A DNA stretch of 64,000 nt from Bradyrhizobium sp. CB3481. GTDB lineage: Bacteria > Pseudomonadota > Alphaproteobacteria > Rhizobiales > Xanthobacteraceae. Position numbers and translations under genes: made by a program. The stretch spans positions 6,468,501 to 6,532,500 of the forward strand of contig NZ_CP121647.1 in NCBI RefSeq assembly GCF_029714305.1. Direction: 5' to 3'. Shown one piece after another: positions 24,883 through 32,564 of this stretch. The notes beneath the pieces were generated by a model, which searched no databases, was not told the origin of the DNA, and worked only from the letters and a program-made list of their open reading frames with translations. Positions within the stretch are counted from its first letter, which is position 1. Each line of letters starts with the position of its first letter.

Positions 24883-26595
24883 ATGCATGAACGTTCCAGC
24901 GCAGCAAGTGACAAGCCGGCCCGCGACAAGACCGCGAGCGACAATGTGAAAACCTCTGTTCTCGTGATCGGCGCCGGTCCGGTCGGACTGACGCTTGCGA
25001 TGGACCTCGCGCAGCGGGGCATCTCCGTCACCGTGGTGGAGACGCGGTCCGCCGGCGAGCCGCCCAGCGTGAAATGCAACCATGTTTCGGCGCGATCGAT
25101 GGAGACATTCCGCAGGCTGGGCGTGGCGCAGGCGCTGCGCGATACCGGACTGCCGGCGGATTATCCCAACGATTGCTCCTACCGCACCACGGCAACCGGC
25201 ATCGAGCTCTCGCGCATCCTCATTCCGTGCCGGCGCGATCGCTACACCGCGACCGACGGGCCGGATACCGGCTGGCCGACGGCCGAGCCGCCGCACCGCA
25301 TCAACCAGATCTACATGGAACCGGTGCTGTTCGCCCACGCATCAGGGATCGATGGGCTGCAGATTCTGAATCGCACCGCGTTCGAGGATTTCCGCGAGGA
25401 GGATGACGGCATTGTCGCGACGGTCCGGGACCTCGATAGCGGAACGGCCTTCCAAATCCATGCCGAGTTCATCGTCGGCTGCGACGGCGCGCGCTCGCTG
25501 GTTCGCAAGGCGATCGATGCCAATTTGCAGGGAACGCCGATCATCCAGCGCGTGCAATCGACCTATATCCACGCGCCCGCCTTGCTCGGCATGATGGATC
25601 ATCCCGCCTGGATGACGCTGTCGCTCAATCCGCGCCGCTGCGGCACGGTGGTCGCGATCGACGGCCGTGAGAAATGGCTGATCCACAACCACCTCAACCG
25701 CGAAGACGAGACGTTTGAAACGGTCGACCGCGACGCCTCGATCCGCGCCATTCTCGGCGTCGGCCCCGACTTTCAATACGAGGTGCTGAGCAAGGAGGAC
25801 TGGGTCGGCCGCCGCCTCGTCGCCGAACGCTTCCGCAAGGGACGCGCCTTCATCTGCGGCGACGCGGCGCATCTGTGGATGCCCTATGCCGGTTACGGCA
25901 TGAATGCCGGGATCGCTGACGCCACCAACCTCGCCTGGTTGCTATCAGCCTATCTGGAAGGCTGGGCCGACATCAAAATCCTCGATGCCTATGAGGCCGA
26001 ACGGCTGCCGATCACCGAGCAGGTGTCGCGCTTTGCGATGGAGATGGCAGGCAAGGTGCTGAGCCAGCGCCGCACCGTGCCTGCGGAAATCGAGCATCCG
26101 GGGCCGGAGGGCGATGCCGTCCGCAGGCAGGTGGGGCAAGCGGCCTATGATCTGAACGTGCAGCAATATTGCTGCGCCGGTCTCAATTTCGGGTACTTTT
26201 ACGACCGCTCCCCGATCATTGCCTATGACGGCGCCGAACAGCCAGGCTTTACGATGGCGGATTTCACGCCGTCCTCGACGCCGGGCTGCCGGCTGCCGTT
26301 CGCAAGACTTGCCGATGGACGGGTGGTCTATGACGCGCTTGGGCCGGGCTACACGCTGTTGCGATACGATCCGGCCGTTACGGTTGCGCCGCTTGCCGAG
26401 GCCATGGGGGCCAAAGGCGTGCCGTTCGCGATTGTCGATGTACCCAGTGATCAAGCGCAGCCGCCTGGCGGCCGAAGGCTCATTTTAGCGCGCACCGATC
26501 AGCATGTCGCCTGGCGGGGTGACGCCATTCCTGACGATCCCGAGACGCTCGTGAGCAAGCTGCTCGGCCGAGCGCGTGAGGCCATCTCCGCCTGA
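24883..26595 (+). CDS. FAD-dependent aromatic monooxygenase (PheA/TfdB-like)
   Basis: A 570-residue flavoprotein hydroxylase. The dinucleotide motif VIGAGPVGLTLA stands at about 29-40, the DG motif GCDGARSLVR near 201-210, and the GD motif FICGDAAHLWMPYAGYGMN at about 322-340. The C-terminal thioredoxin-like domain (about 410-570) is as in the phenol hydroxylase/TfdB group. It should hydroxylate a phenol-like ring using NAD(P)H and O2. The substrate is not known. A divergent Bug protein supports an aromatic-acid uptake context. ATG 24883 is used; another in-frame start four bases downstream is unlikely. Confidence 0.85.
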   Translation: MHERSSAASDKPARDKTASDNVKTSVLVIGAGPVGLTLAMDLAQRGISVTVVETRSAGEPPSVKCNHVSARSMETFRRLGVAQALRDTGLPADYPNDCSYRTTATGIELSRILIPCRRDRYTATDGPDTGWPTAEPPHRINQIYMEPVLFAHASGIDGLQILNRTAFEDFREEDDGIVATVRDLDSGTAFQIHAEFIVGCDGARSLVRKAIDANLQGTPIIQRVQSTYIHAPALLGMMDHPAWMTLSLNPRRCGTVVAIDGREKWLIHNHLNREDETFETVDRDASIRAILGVGPDFQYEVLSKEDWVGRRLVAERFRKGRAFICGDAAHLWMPYAGYGMNAGIADATNLAWLLSAYLEGWADIKILDAYEAERLPITEQVSRFAMEMAGKVLSQRRTVPAEIEHPGPEGDAVRRQVGQAAYDLNVQQYCCAGLNFGYFYDRSPIIAYDGAEQPGFTMADFTPSSTPGCRLPFARLADGRVVYDALGPGYTLLRYDPAVTVAPLAEAMGAKGVPFAIVDVPSDQAQPPGGRRLILARTDQHVAWRGDAIPDDPETLVSKLLGRAREAISA

Positions 26596-26630
26596 AAAGG
26601 GCGATCGTCTGAAGCGGTATCCCTGGTCCT

Positions 26631-26759
26631 TACCTCTCCCGCCTGCGGGGAGGTCGGATCGCATCGTAGATGCGATCCGGGTGGGGGCTCTCTCCCCACG
26701 CGAAGCACGACTCGCGGCGGCACCCCCACCCCAGCCCTCCCCCGCAAGCGGGAGAGGGA
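26631..26759. repeat. Dispersed repeat, family C copy 1
   Basis: Runs from CCTCTCCCGCCTGCGGGGAG to CCCCCGCAAGCGGGAGAGG. The inverted arms carry CCTCTCCCGC, and GGGTGGGGGC in the middle faces CACCCCCACCC. A second copy is at 57727-57846, and a half-copy occurs near 40485. Confidence 0.8.
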
Positions 26760-26765
26760 GTCCGT

Positions 26766-28046
26766 TCACCGCACCGCGAACGGCGCCTGATAGGGCCGGC
26801 CGAACGGCACGCCGTTGACGACCGTCTGCACCGGCTTGAGCAGCAGCTTGCCCTCACGCTTGTTGTTGCGGGTGTCGACAAACGACGTCTGCCCCTCCAC
26901 CAGCTCCAGGATCGCAACGTCGCCGGGGGCGCCGATCTGCAGCGTGCCGAGCTTCGGCGCACGATTGATGATCTTGGCGGGCGCGCTGGTCGCCATCGCC
27001 ACCACCTGCTCCACCGTGTATCCGAGCAGGATGAACTTGCTCATGACGTTCGGCAGATACGGCATGCCCGGCGAATTGCCGGAGAAGACGTGGATGTCGG
27101 AAGAAATCGTATCCGGCCCGCAGCCGCCCGGAATCGCCACCTCCGCTACCGTGAAATCGAAGCTGCCACCGCCATGGCCGACATCGAACATCACGCCGCG
27201 CTGCTTGGCCGACAAAGCGGCTGGCAGCAGCTTGCCGTCCTGCACGATGTTGGTGAAGACGCCGGCGATGTTCGGCGCGCCGGAATAGGCGTGGGTGAGC
27301 ACGTCGCCCGGCCGCAGCAGGTCGAGAATTTCCGACATCAGCTCCTTGGTCTCGACGCCGCCGATATGCACCATCATCTTGGCCGGCCAGCCGCACATCT
27401 CGCAGGCCTTGATCGAACGCTTCAGCGGCTCCAGCCCATGCTTGGCGATGACGTTTTCCGACATCCGGACTTTCACGCCGAGCAGGAAATCCGGATTTTC
27501 GGCCAGCGCCATCGCGCAGGCTTCGACCTGGGCATAGTCGATATTGTAGAGCTCGGCGACCGGGAAGCCGGACAGGCCGTTGTTGGCGATGTGGACGAAG
27601 GCGTACATCCGCGCCCGCGATTGCGCCACGATGTAGCGGCGCAGCGCCGCGAGATTGTTGACGCCGGCATCGCCCGCCGACACCACCGTGGTGGTGGCCT
27701 GTGCCTGCACCAGTTCATCGGCGGGAATGCCGATTGCCGAGCCGTAAGGGTAGACGTGGGAATGCAGATCGATCAGCCCGGGCGTTACCAGCTTGCCCGA
27801 GGCGTCGATGGTCTTGGCGGCGCGGGCTGCCGGAATGTCGTTCTCGACCGCTTCGACCACGCCCCAGCGGATGCCGATGTCGCGCTTGCCGCGGAGCGAC
27901 TGGCTGGGATCGAGCACGTCGCCGCCCTTGATCACGAGGTCGAACTTGTCGTTCGGCCCCATCGCGGCATCGGCGCGGCCGGACATGGCGGCAAAGGCAG
28001 CCGCCCCCGTCAGGCCCAGAAAATCACGGCGTGAAAACCCCGTCAT
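26766..28046 (-). CDS. Tat-exported amidohydrolase/deacetylase family protein
   Basis: A 426-residue metal hydrolase. The twin-arginine signal SRRDFLG is followed by a hydrophobic stretch to about residue 28, so it is probably exported folded to the periplasm. The HxH metal motif (LIDLHSHVYP) is at 95-97. Later metal or acid residues are in MMVHIGGVET, LTHAYSGAPN and SSDIHVFSG. It resembles dihydroorotase-like amidohydrolases. Start ATG 28046 gives the Tat signal; longer starts run into a repeat. It is convergent with the FAD monooxygenase and substrate is unknown. Confidence 0.82.
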   Translation of the reverse strand: MTGFSRRDFLGLTGAAAFAAMSGRADAAMGPNDKFDLVIKGGDVLDPSQSLRGKRDIGIRWGVVEAVENDIPAARAAKTIDASGKLVTPGLIDLHSHVYPYGSAIGIPADELVQAQATTTVVSAGDAGVNNLAALRRYIVAQSRARMYAFVHIANNGLSGFPVAELYNIDYAQVEACAMALAENPDFLLGVKVRMSENVIAKHGLEPLKRSIKACEMCGWPAKMMVHIGGVETKELMSEILDLLRPGDVLTHAYSGAPNIAGVFTNIVQDGKLLPAALSAKQRGVMFDVGHGGGSFDFTVAEVAIPGGCGPDTISSDIHVFSGNSPGMPYLPNVMSKFILLGYTVEQVVAMATSAPAKIINRAPKLGTLQIGAPGDVAILELVEGQTSFVDTRNNKREGKLLLKPVQTVVNGVPFGRPYQAPFAVR

Positions 28047-28195
28047 CGCAGCGCTCCCCCTGATGTTATTTTGTCCGGCGATGATGCGCCGCCCCTCGGC
28101 GTTCCGCAAGCCGGGCCTGCGTCGCCCATGCGAAGCCCACGGTGGCGCCGGACATTCCTGAGTGGGCAGGCTGACGGCGCCCAGCAGCGTCCTGC

Positions 28196-28278
28196 CGTAG
28201 GATGGGTAGAACGGAGTGAAACCCATCAATCGCGACAGGCGCAGACGATGGGTTTCGCTGCGCTCTACCCATCCTGCG
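28196..28278. repeat. Palindromic repeat, family B copy 3
   Basis: Bounded by CGTAGGATGGGTAGAACGGA and CGCTCTACCCATCCTGCG. The left arm has diverged slightly (GAACGGAGTG for GAGCGCAGCG). Confidence 0.85.
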
Positions 28279-28345
28279 AAATGAGCCAAAAGTCGCGCGG
28301 TCCATGTATCTGAACAGGCGTTCAGAATTCTCTTCCAATTCCGCC

Positions 28346-28369
28346 GGAACGTTCCTCGCGATCTGAAGT
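28346..28369 (+). promoter_or_regulatory. Candidate EcfG (general-stress sigma) promoter
   Basis: GGAAC, 16 bases, then AGTT, approximating GGAAC-N16/17-CGTT of alphaproteobacterial EcfG. It lies about 30 bases before the ATG of the His-rich protein; the -10 motif deviates by one base. Confidence 0.35.
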
Positions 28370-28400
28370 TTTATGTCAGCTCAATTGGAGGAGACTTGGA

Positions 28401-28628
28401 ATGAAGAGTATTGCATATATCGTCGCTGCACTCGGCGCGCTCGCGATCGCGGCGCCGTCGATTGCAAGCGCTGAGACGGTGATCATCAAGAAGCGCGGCT
28501 ATCACCATGGCTATCATCACCCCCACTACGGCGCGCGTGCTGAATTCCGGCGCGACCGCGGCTACCATCGCGGATGGCGGCATGGTCATGGCGACAGGAC
28601 CGTGGTGATCAAGAAGTATCGCTACTGA
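28401..28628 (+). CDS. Small secreted His/Arg/Tyr-rich protein
   Basis: A 75-residue protein with a signal peptide (MKSIAYIVAALGALAIAAPS, cut near IASA). The mature part of about 50 residues is unusually rich in His, Arg, Tyr and Gly, with HHGYHHPHYG and RRDRGYHRGWRHGHGDR, flanked by two VIIKK/VVIKK motifs. It may bind metal ions in the periplasm. A GGAGGAG ribosome site precedes the ATG. A candidate EcfG-type promoter lies upstream, suggesting stress expression. No named family recognised. Confidence 0.75.
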   Translation: MKSIAYIVAALGALAIAAPSIASAETVIIKKRGYHHGYHHPHYGARAEFRRDRGYHRGWRHGHGDRTVVIKKYRY

Positions 28629-28648
28629 GGCCGACACCTGAAATGGAA

Positions 28649-28675
28649 AATGGCTCCTCGCGGAGCCATTTTCTT
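28649..28675. terminator. Bidirectional intrinsic terminator
   Basis: AATGGCTCC and GGAGCCATT form a 9-bp stem with a TCGC loop. TTCTTTACT follows on the plus strand and TTTCCATTTC on the minus strand, so it can stop both the His-rich gene and the thiolase transcript. Confidence 0.85.
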
Positions 28676-28697
28676 TACTGTGCGCTGCTTCGAGGGC

Positions 28698-29870
28698 TCA
28701 GCTATAGATTTCGAACAGGCCCGCGCCGCCCTGGCCACCGCCGATGCACATCGTGACGACGCCCCATTTGGCCTTGCGCCGACGGCCCTCCTGCAGGATG
28801 TGGCCGGTGAGACGCGCGCCGGTCATGCCGAAGGGATGGCCGATCGCGATCGAGCCGCCGTTGACGTTGTACTTCTCCGGATCGATGCCGAGCTTGTCGC
28901 GGGAATAGAGGCACTGGCTGGCGAAGGCCTCGTTCAGCTCCCAGAGGTCGATGTCGTCGATCTTCAGACCGTGGCGCTTCAAAAGCTTCGGCACGGCGTA
29001 GATCGGGCCGATGCCCATCTCGTCCGGCTCGCAGCCGGCCGACGCCCAGGCGACGAAACGGCCCATCGGGTTGAGGCCGCGCTTCTCGGCATCTTTGGCT
29101 TCCATCAACACCACCGCCGCCGCGCCGTCCGAGAGCTGGCTGGCATTGCCGGCGGTGACGTATTTGCCGGGACCTTTCACCGGCTCGAGCTTGGCGAGGC
29201 CTTCGAGCGTCGTCTCCGGGCGATTGCACTCATCGCGGTCGACGACATAGTCGACGATGCTCTCGGCTTTCGTCGCCTTGTCGACCACCTTCATCTTGGT
29301 CTTCATCGGGACGATTTCGTCCTTGAACTTGTTGGCCTGCTGCGCGGCCGCCATGCGGCGCTGAGATTCCAGCGAATATTCGTCCTGGTATTCGCGGCTG
29401 ACCTTGTAGCGCTCGGCGACGATGTCGGCGGTGTCGATCATCGCCATGAAAATATCAGGCGCGACCTTGAGCAGCTCCGGATCGATCGATTCCTTGGGCG
29501 ATCCGCCGCCCGGAATAGAGATGCTTTCGACGCCGCCGGCCACGATGCAATCGGCGCCGTCCGAGCGGATCGAGTTGGCGGCCATCGCGATCGTCTGCAG
29601 GCCGGACGAGCAGAAACGGTTTACGGAAACGCCCGCGGTCGATTTCGGCATGCCGGCGAGCAGCGCGGCCTGGCGGCCGATGTTCGGCGCGCCATGCGCG
29701 CAATTGCCGAGATAGCAGTCCTCGACATATTCCTTGTCGACGCCGGCGCGGTCCACCGCGTGCTTGATGGCGTGGGCCGCCAGCGACATCGGCGGCGTGA
29801 TGTTGAACCCGCCGCGGCCGGACTTCGCCAGCCCCGTGCGCGCATAGGAAACGATGACAGCTTCACGCAT
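28698..29870 (-). CDS. Acetyl-CoA C-acyltransferase (thiolase)
   Basis: A 390-residue type-II thiolase that cleaves or forms beta-ketoacyl-CoA. The nucleophile Cys87 is in NRFCSSGLQ. The catalytic [16 protein letters not shown] and C-terminal [10 protein letters not shown] motifs are all present. Length is normal. The start at ATG 29870 ([12 protein letters not shown]) was chosen over an upstream one that adds 48 unrelated residues. It is monocistronic, so it may serve general fatty-acid beta-oxidation or one of the window's catabolic modules. Confidence 0.92.
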   Translation of the reverse strand: MREAVIVSYARTGLAKSGRGGFNITPPMSLAAHAIKHAVDRAGVDKEYVEDCYLGNCAHGAPNIGRQAALLAGMPKSTAGVSVNRFCSSGLQTIAMAANSIRSDGADCIVAGGVESISIPGGGSPKESIDPELLKVAPDIFMAMIDTADIVAERYKVSREYQDEYSLESQRRMAAAQQANKFKDEIVPMKTKMKVVDKATKAESIVDYVVDRDECNRPETTLEGLAKLEPVKGPGKYVTAGNASQLSDGAAAVVLMEAKDAEKRGLNPMGRFVAWASAGCEPDEMGIGPIYAVPKLLKRHGLKIDDIDLWELNEAFASQCLYSRDKLGIDPEKYNVNGGSIAIGHPFGMTGARLTGHILQEGRRRKAKWGVVTMCIGGGQGGAGLFEIYS

Positions 29871-30125
29871 TTGAAAGACCTCCCTGTGGTGCGATCCAGT
29901 ATGGACTGGGGCCGCGCCCGTGTGTAGCCAAAACCCGAATTCCGGCATGCGGAACAGAATTAGCCCGCAAGCCGGCCCGAAGCCGGGATTTGCACAACGC
30001 CCCTCGTTCGGCAAGGGTGCGCGACGAAAGACGCATGGGTGGGCTATTTCACTGAGCGAAATTGACCGCTATTGAAATCGCTGGCGCGCAAGCTGCGGCG
30101 AAAATCAAGATCATGTGGGGGTGCG

Positions 30126-30254
30126 ATGGTAAGGGCGTTGCGACAATGGCTGGATGCTCACGAGCTGCCTGCGATCATCGCCGCCGTGCTTGGCGTGGTT
30201 ATTGCGCTCTCCGTGCTGATGGTAGTCGGCGGCTATCTCGTTGTGAGGCCCTGA
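30126..30254 (+). CDS. Small single-pass membrane protein
   Basis: A 42-residue protein: a basic N-terminus (MVRALRQWLDAHEL) and one membrane helix (PAIIAAVLGVVIALSVLMVV), ending GGYLVVRP. A start at 30072 would add 18 basic residues. A GGGGGTGC stretch precedes ATG 30126. It is convergent with PhoD, ten bases apart, and both stop codons lie within a perfect hairpin. Function unknown. Confidence 0.5.
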   Translation: MVRALRQWLDAHELPAIIAAVLGVVIALSVLMVVGGYLVVRP

Positions 30255-30267
30255 GGCCGCGCCTCAG
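30251..30267. terminator. Hairpin spanning both convergent stop codons
   Basis: CTGAGGC and GCCTCAG form a perfect 7-bp stem with a CGC loop. It contains the TGA of the small membrane protein and the stop of PhoD on the other strand. There is no U-tract, so termination strength is doubtful. Confidence 0.45.
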
Positions 30268-31841
30268 ATGTGCTGCGCCATGATCTGGCCGGGCCGCGCA
30301 TCCGGACGCGGTTCGATATCGACCGACCAGAGATCGCTGTTGTCGACATCCTTCAACGTCACCGTCATCACCTCGGTCTTGCCGTCGATGTCGACGCGGC
30401 CGAAGAACTGCATGCCGTAACAGGGCGCGAGGTTCTCGCCGCTGCAGCCCTTCTGGAACATCGCCTTCGGGCCGAACGTATCGTCGAGCGGGGCCGGCGC
30501 CCAGGTGCCGGCATGCAGCGGACCACTGACGAACTCCCAGAACGGCTCGAAATCCTGGAAGACGGCACGGTTCGGATCGTAATGATGCGCGGCGGTATAG
30601 TGCATGTCGGCCGTCAGCCAAACGATGTTGCGGATGCCAGCGCGCTTCACGAACGACAGCAGATCGGCAATCTCGTGCTCGCGCCGCTCCGGCGGGCCGT
30701 TGCCGAGCGCGATGGCGTCCTCGCTGACGAGGCCGATCGGCATGTCGGCGGCGATCACCTTCCAGGTGGCGTTGGATGCGACCAGTTCGCGCTTCAGCCA
30801 AGCCAGTTGCGCCGCGCCGAGGATGCAGGCCCCGCTCTGGTCGCCCTTGTTGAAGGTGGAATCGCGGTAGCTGCGCATGTCGATCATGAAGACGTCGAGC
30901 AGCGGGCCGTAGGCAATCTTGCGGTAGATCCGGTCATCCTCTTGCGCTGCTACGGCGCGCATCGGCATGAACTCATGGAACGCGCGGCGCGCCCGCGCCA
31001 CCAGCAGCGAAGAGCCGTCCTCGGCATAGCCGGTCCCGTCGGCCGTGCCGACCGGCGCCCAGTCGTTGGTCACCTCATGATCGTCCCATTGCGCGAACAG
31101 GGGGACGGCGGCATGGAAGGCGCGAAAGTTCTGGTCGAGCCAGTTGTATTTGTAGTTGCCGCGGAACTGCGCGAGCGTTTGCGCGACCACGGATTTTTCC
31201 TCGGTGACGATGTTCCGCCAGGTCCCGCCATCCGGCAGCTTCAATTGCCGCTCCACCGGACAGTCCGCATAGATGTGGTCGCCGGAATGGATGAAGAAGT
31301 CCGGACGGTTGTCGAGCATGGTGCGGTAAGTCCGCATCCCGCCACGGCTTTCGTCGATGCCCCAGCCCTGCCCGGTGGTATCGCCAGACCAGGCGAACGA
31401 CACTGAGCTGCGCGCCACAGGCGCGGTGCGGAAATGCCCGAGTTGCATCTCGCCTGCGAGCCCCTGCCCATCGATGTCTTCGAATCGCACGCGATAGAAA
31501 ATGTCCTGCCCGGGCGGCAGGCCGTCGAGCAGCGCCTTGGAAGTAAAATCCTGGTCTGGCATCGCGTTGGCGGAAGCGGTTGAAAGGATGCTGCTGAAAT
31601 TCTCCGATGTCGAACACTCCACCTGCATGCGGGCGGCGCGGTCAGCGCGTGCCCAGATCACGGCGGAATGATCCGAGACGTCACCCGATTGAATGCCGCT
31701 CGTGATCAGCGGCCGGTCGGCGGCGCGGCTAAGATAGGGTCTGGCGAGACTGCCGAGACCGGTGACGGCGCATGTTGCGGCGGAGCGGACCAGTAATTGA
31801 CGCCGGTTCAGGCTTTGCCCGGCGCGAATCGCAATCGGCAT
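30264..31841 (-). CDS. phoD: PhoD-type alkaline phosphatase/phosphodiesterase
   Basis: A 525-residue exported phosphoesterase. The Tat signal NRRQLLVRS near the start targets it to the periplasm. The N-terminal beta domain (residues 45-140) contains SGIQSGDVSDHSAVIWARAD, and the PhoD catalytic domain follows with FAWSGDTTGQ, HSGDHIYADC, WDDHEVTNDW and WLTADMHYTA, the usual Fe3+/Ca2+ ligands. It releases phosphate from organic phosphate esters. Length matches PhoD. No PHO box was looked for successfully; regulation unknown. Confidence 0.92.
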   Translation of the reverse strand: MPIAIRAGQSLNRRQLLVRSAATCAVTGLGSLARPYLSRAADRPLITSGIQSGDVSDHSAVIWARADRAARMQVECSTSENFSSILSTASANAMPDQDFTSKALLDGLPPGQDIFYRVRFEDIDGQGLAGEMQLGHFRTAPVARSSVSFAWSGDTTGQGWGIDESRGGMRTYRTMLDNRPDFFIHSGDHIYADCPVERQLKLPDGGTWRNIVTEEKSVVAQTLAQFRGNYKYNWLDQNFRAFHAAVPLFAQWDDHEVTNDWAPVGTADGTGYAEDGSSLLVARARRAFHEFMPMRAVAAQEDDRIYRKIAYGPLLDVFMIDMRSYRDSTFNKGDQSGACILGAAQLAWLKRELVASNATWKVIAADMPIGLVSEDAIALGNGPPERREHEIADLLSFVKRAGIRNIVWLTADMHYTAAHHYDPNRAVFQDFEPFWEFVSGPLHAGTWAPAPLDDTFGPKAMFQKGCSGENLAPCYGMQFFGRVDIDGKTEVMTVTLKDVDNSDLWSVDIEPRPDARPGQIMAQHI

Positions 31842-31934
31842 CGAAGCACCCTCGTCGAATCACGACGACGGTGTGCCCGAGCAATTTGAATGCTGGCCGA
31901 AGGTTTTACGACAGGTGGATGAAGGTGAAGATGA

Positions 31935-32017
31935 GTAGGATGGGTAGAGCGCAGCGAAACCCATCATGGCTCCGCGCAAATGATTGATGGGTTTCGCTGC
32001 GCTCTACCCATCCTACG
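31935..32017. repeat. Palindromic repeat, family B copy 4
   Basis: GTAGGATGGGTAGAGCGCAG faces CTGCGCTCTACCCATCCTAC, a near-perfect inverted repeat with about 25 unmatched bases between. It lies between PhoD and the small secreted protein at 32023. Confidence 0.9.
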
Positions 32018-32022
32018 AAATG

Positions 32023-32421
32023 CTACCGCTGCCAGTCGCAGATGCCGCCTGAATTGCACGGCCAGGTCTGGATCCGCGTATCGCGCGCCTGGGCGTCGAG
32101 CGGATTGGAGTGGCGACGCGCCAGCTTGGTGCGGGCCATGCCGCGTGGCTTCTCGGCGCGCGTCTGCGCGACCTGCACCTTGCGCTCCGGAGTTTTACGG
32201 ACAACCACGCGCTCGGTCTTCACCGGCTTGCGATCGGTTCGCGCTTCGATGCGGACGGGCGCGAATTGCGTCTCCGGACCGAGCCGCTTTGGTGAGAGCA
32301 GAGCGCTCGAAGGATCGAGGCTGAACAGTTCGCCCGCGCGATACTCATCCGCCAGCGCGGCGCTGCCCGACATCAGGAGCCCCGTGCAAAGCACAGCCGC
32401 AAAAGCGCTTTTCAGGACCAT
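32023..32421 (-). CDS. Small secreted basic protein, unknown function
   Basis: A 132-residue exported protein. The signal peptide (MVLKSAFAAVLCTGLLMSGS) ends near ALADEY. The mature part is Arg/Lys-rich (RTDRKPVKTERVVVRKTPER) and ends with a Cys pair (TWPCNSGGICDWQR), which may form a disulfide. The ATG at 32421 is preferred to one seven codons upstream because it gives a standard signal peptide. I recognise no domain. It lies upstream of a family B repeat. Confidence 0.65.
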   Translation of the reverse strand: MVLKSAFAAVLCTGLLMSGSAALADEYRAGELFSLDPSSALLSPKRLGPETQFAPVRIEARTDRKPVKTERVVVRKTPERKVQVAQTRAEKPRGMARTKLARRHSNPLDAQARDTRIQTWPCNSGGICDWQR

Positions 32422-32564
32422 CAGCGGTCTCCTGAAATCCAATCAAAAACTGAAGAACAGGCATCATGTAGGAAGCCGGCCGGATAATTCCAGCCGGTTC
32501 CTGCCGCAGGGTCAGCGATGCGTGATCCCCGCTGTGGAAAAGTTCACGTGCCGGATGAAGATCG

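Larger units (their letters stand above)
28047..28400. other. Intergenic region between amidohydrolase and His-rich gene
   Basis: Holds a family B repeat (28196-28278) and a candidate EcfG-type promoter before the small secreted-protein gene. Nothing else is supportable. Confidence 0.4.

Noticed and set aside
6358..32017. CRISPR-like array
   Set aside because: The repeats are kilobases apart, palindromic and without spacers.
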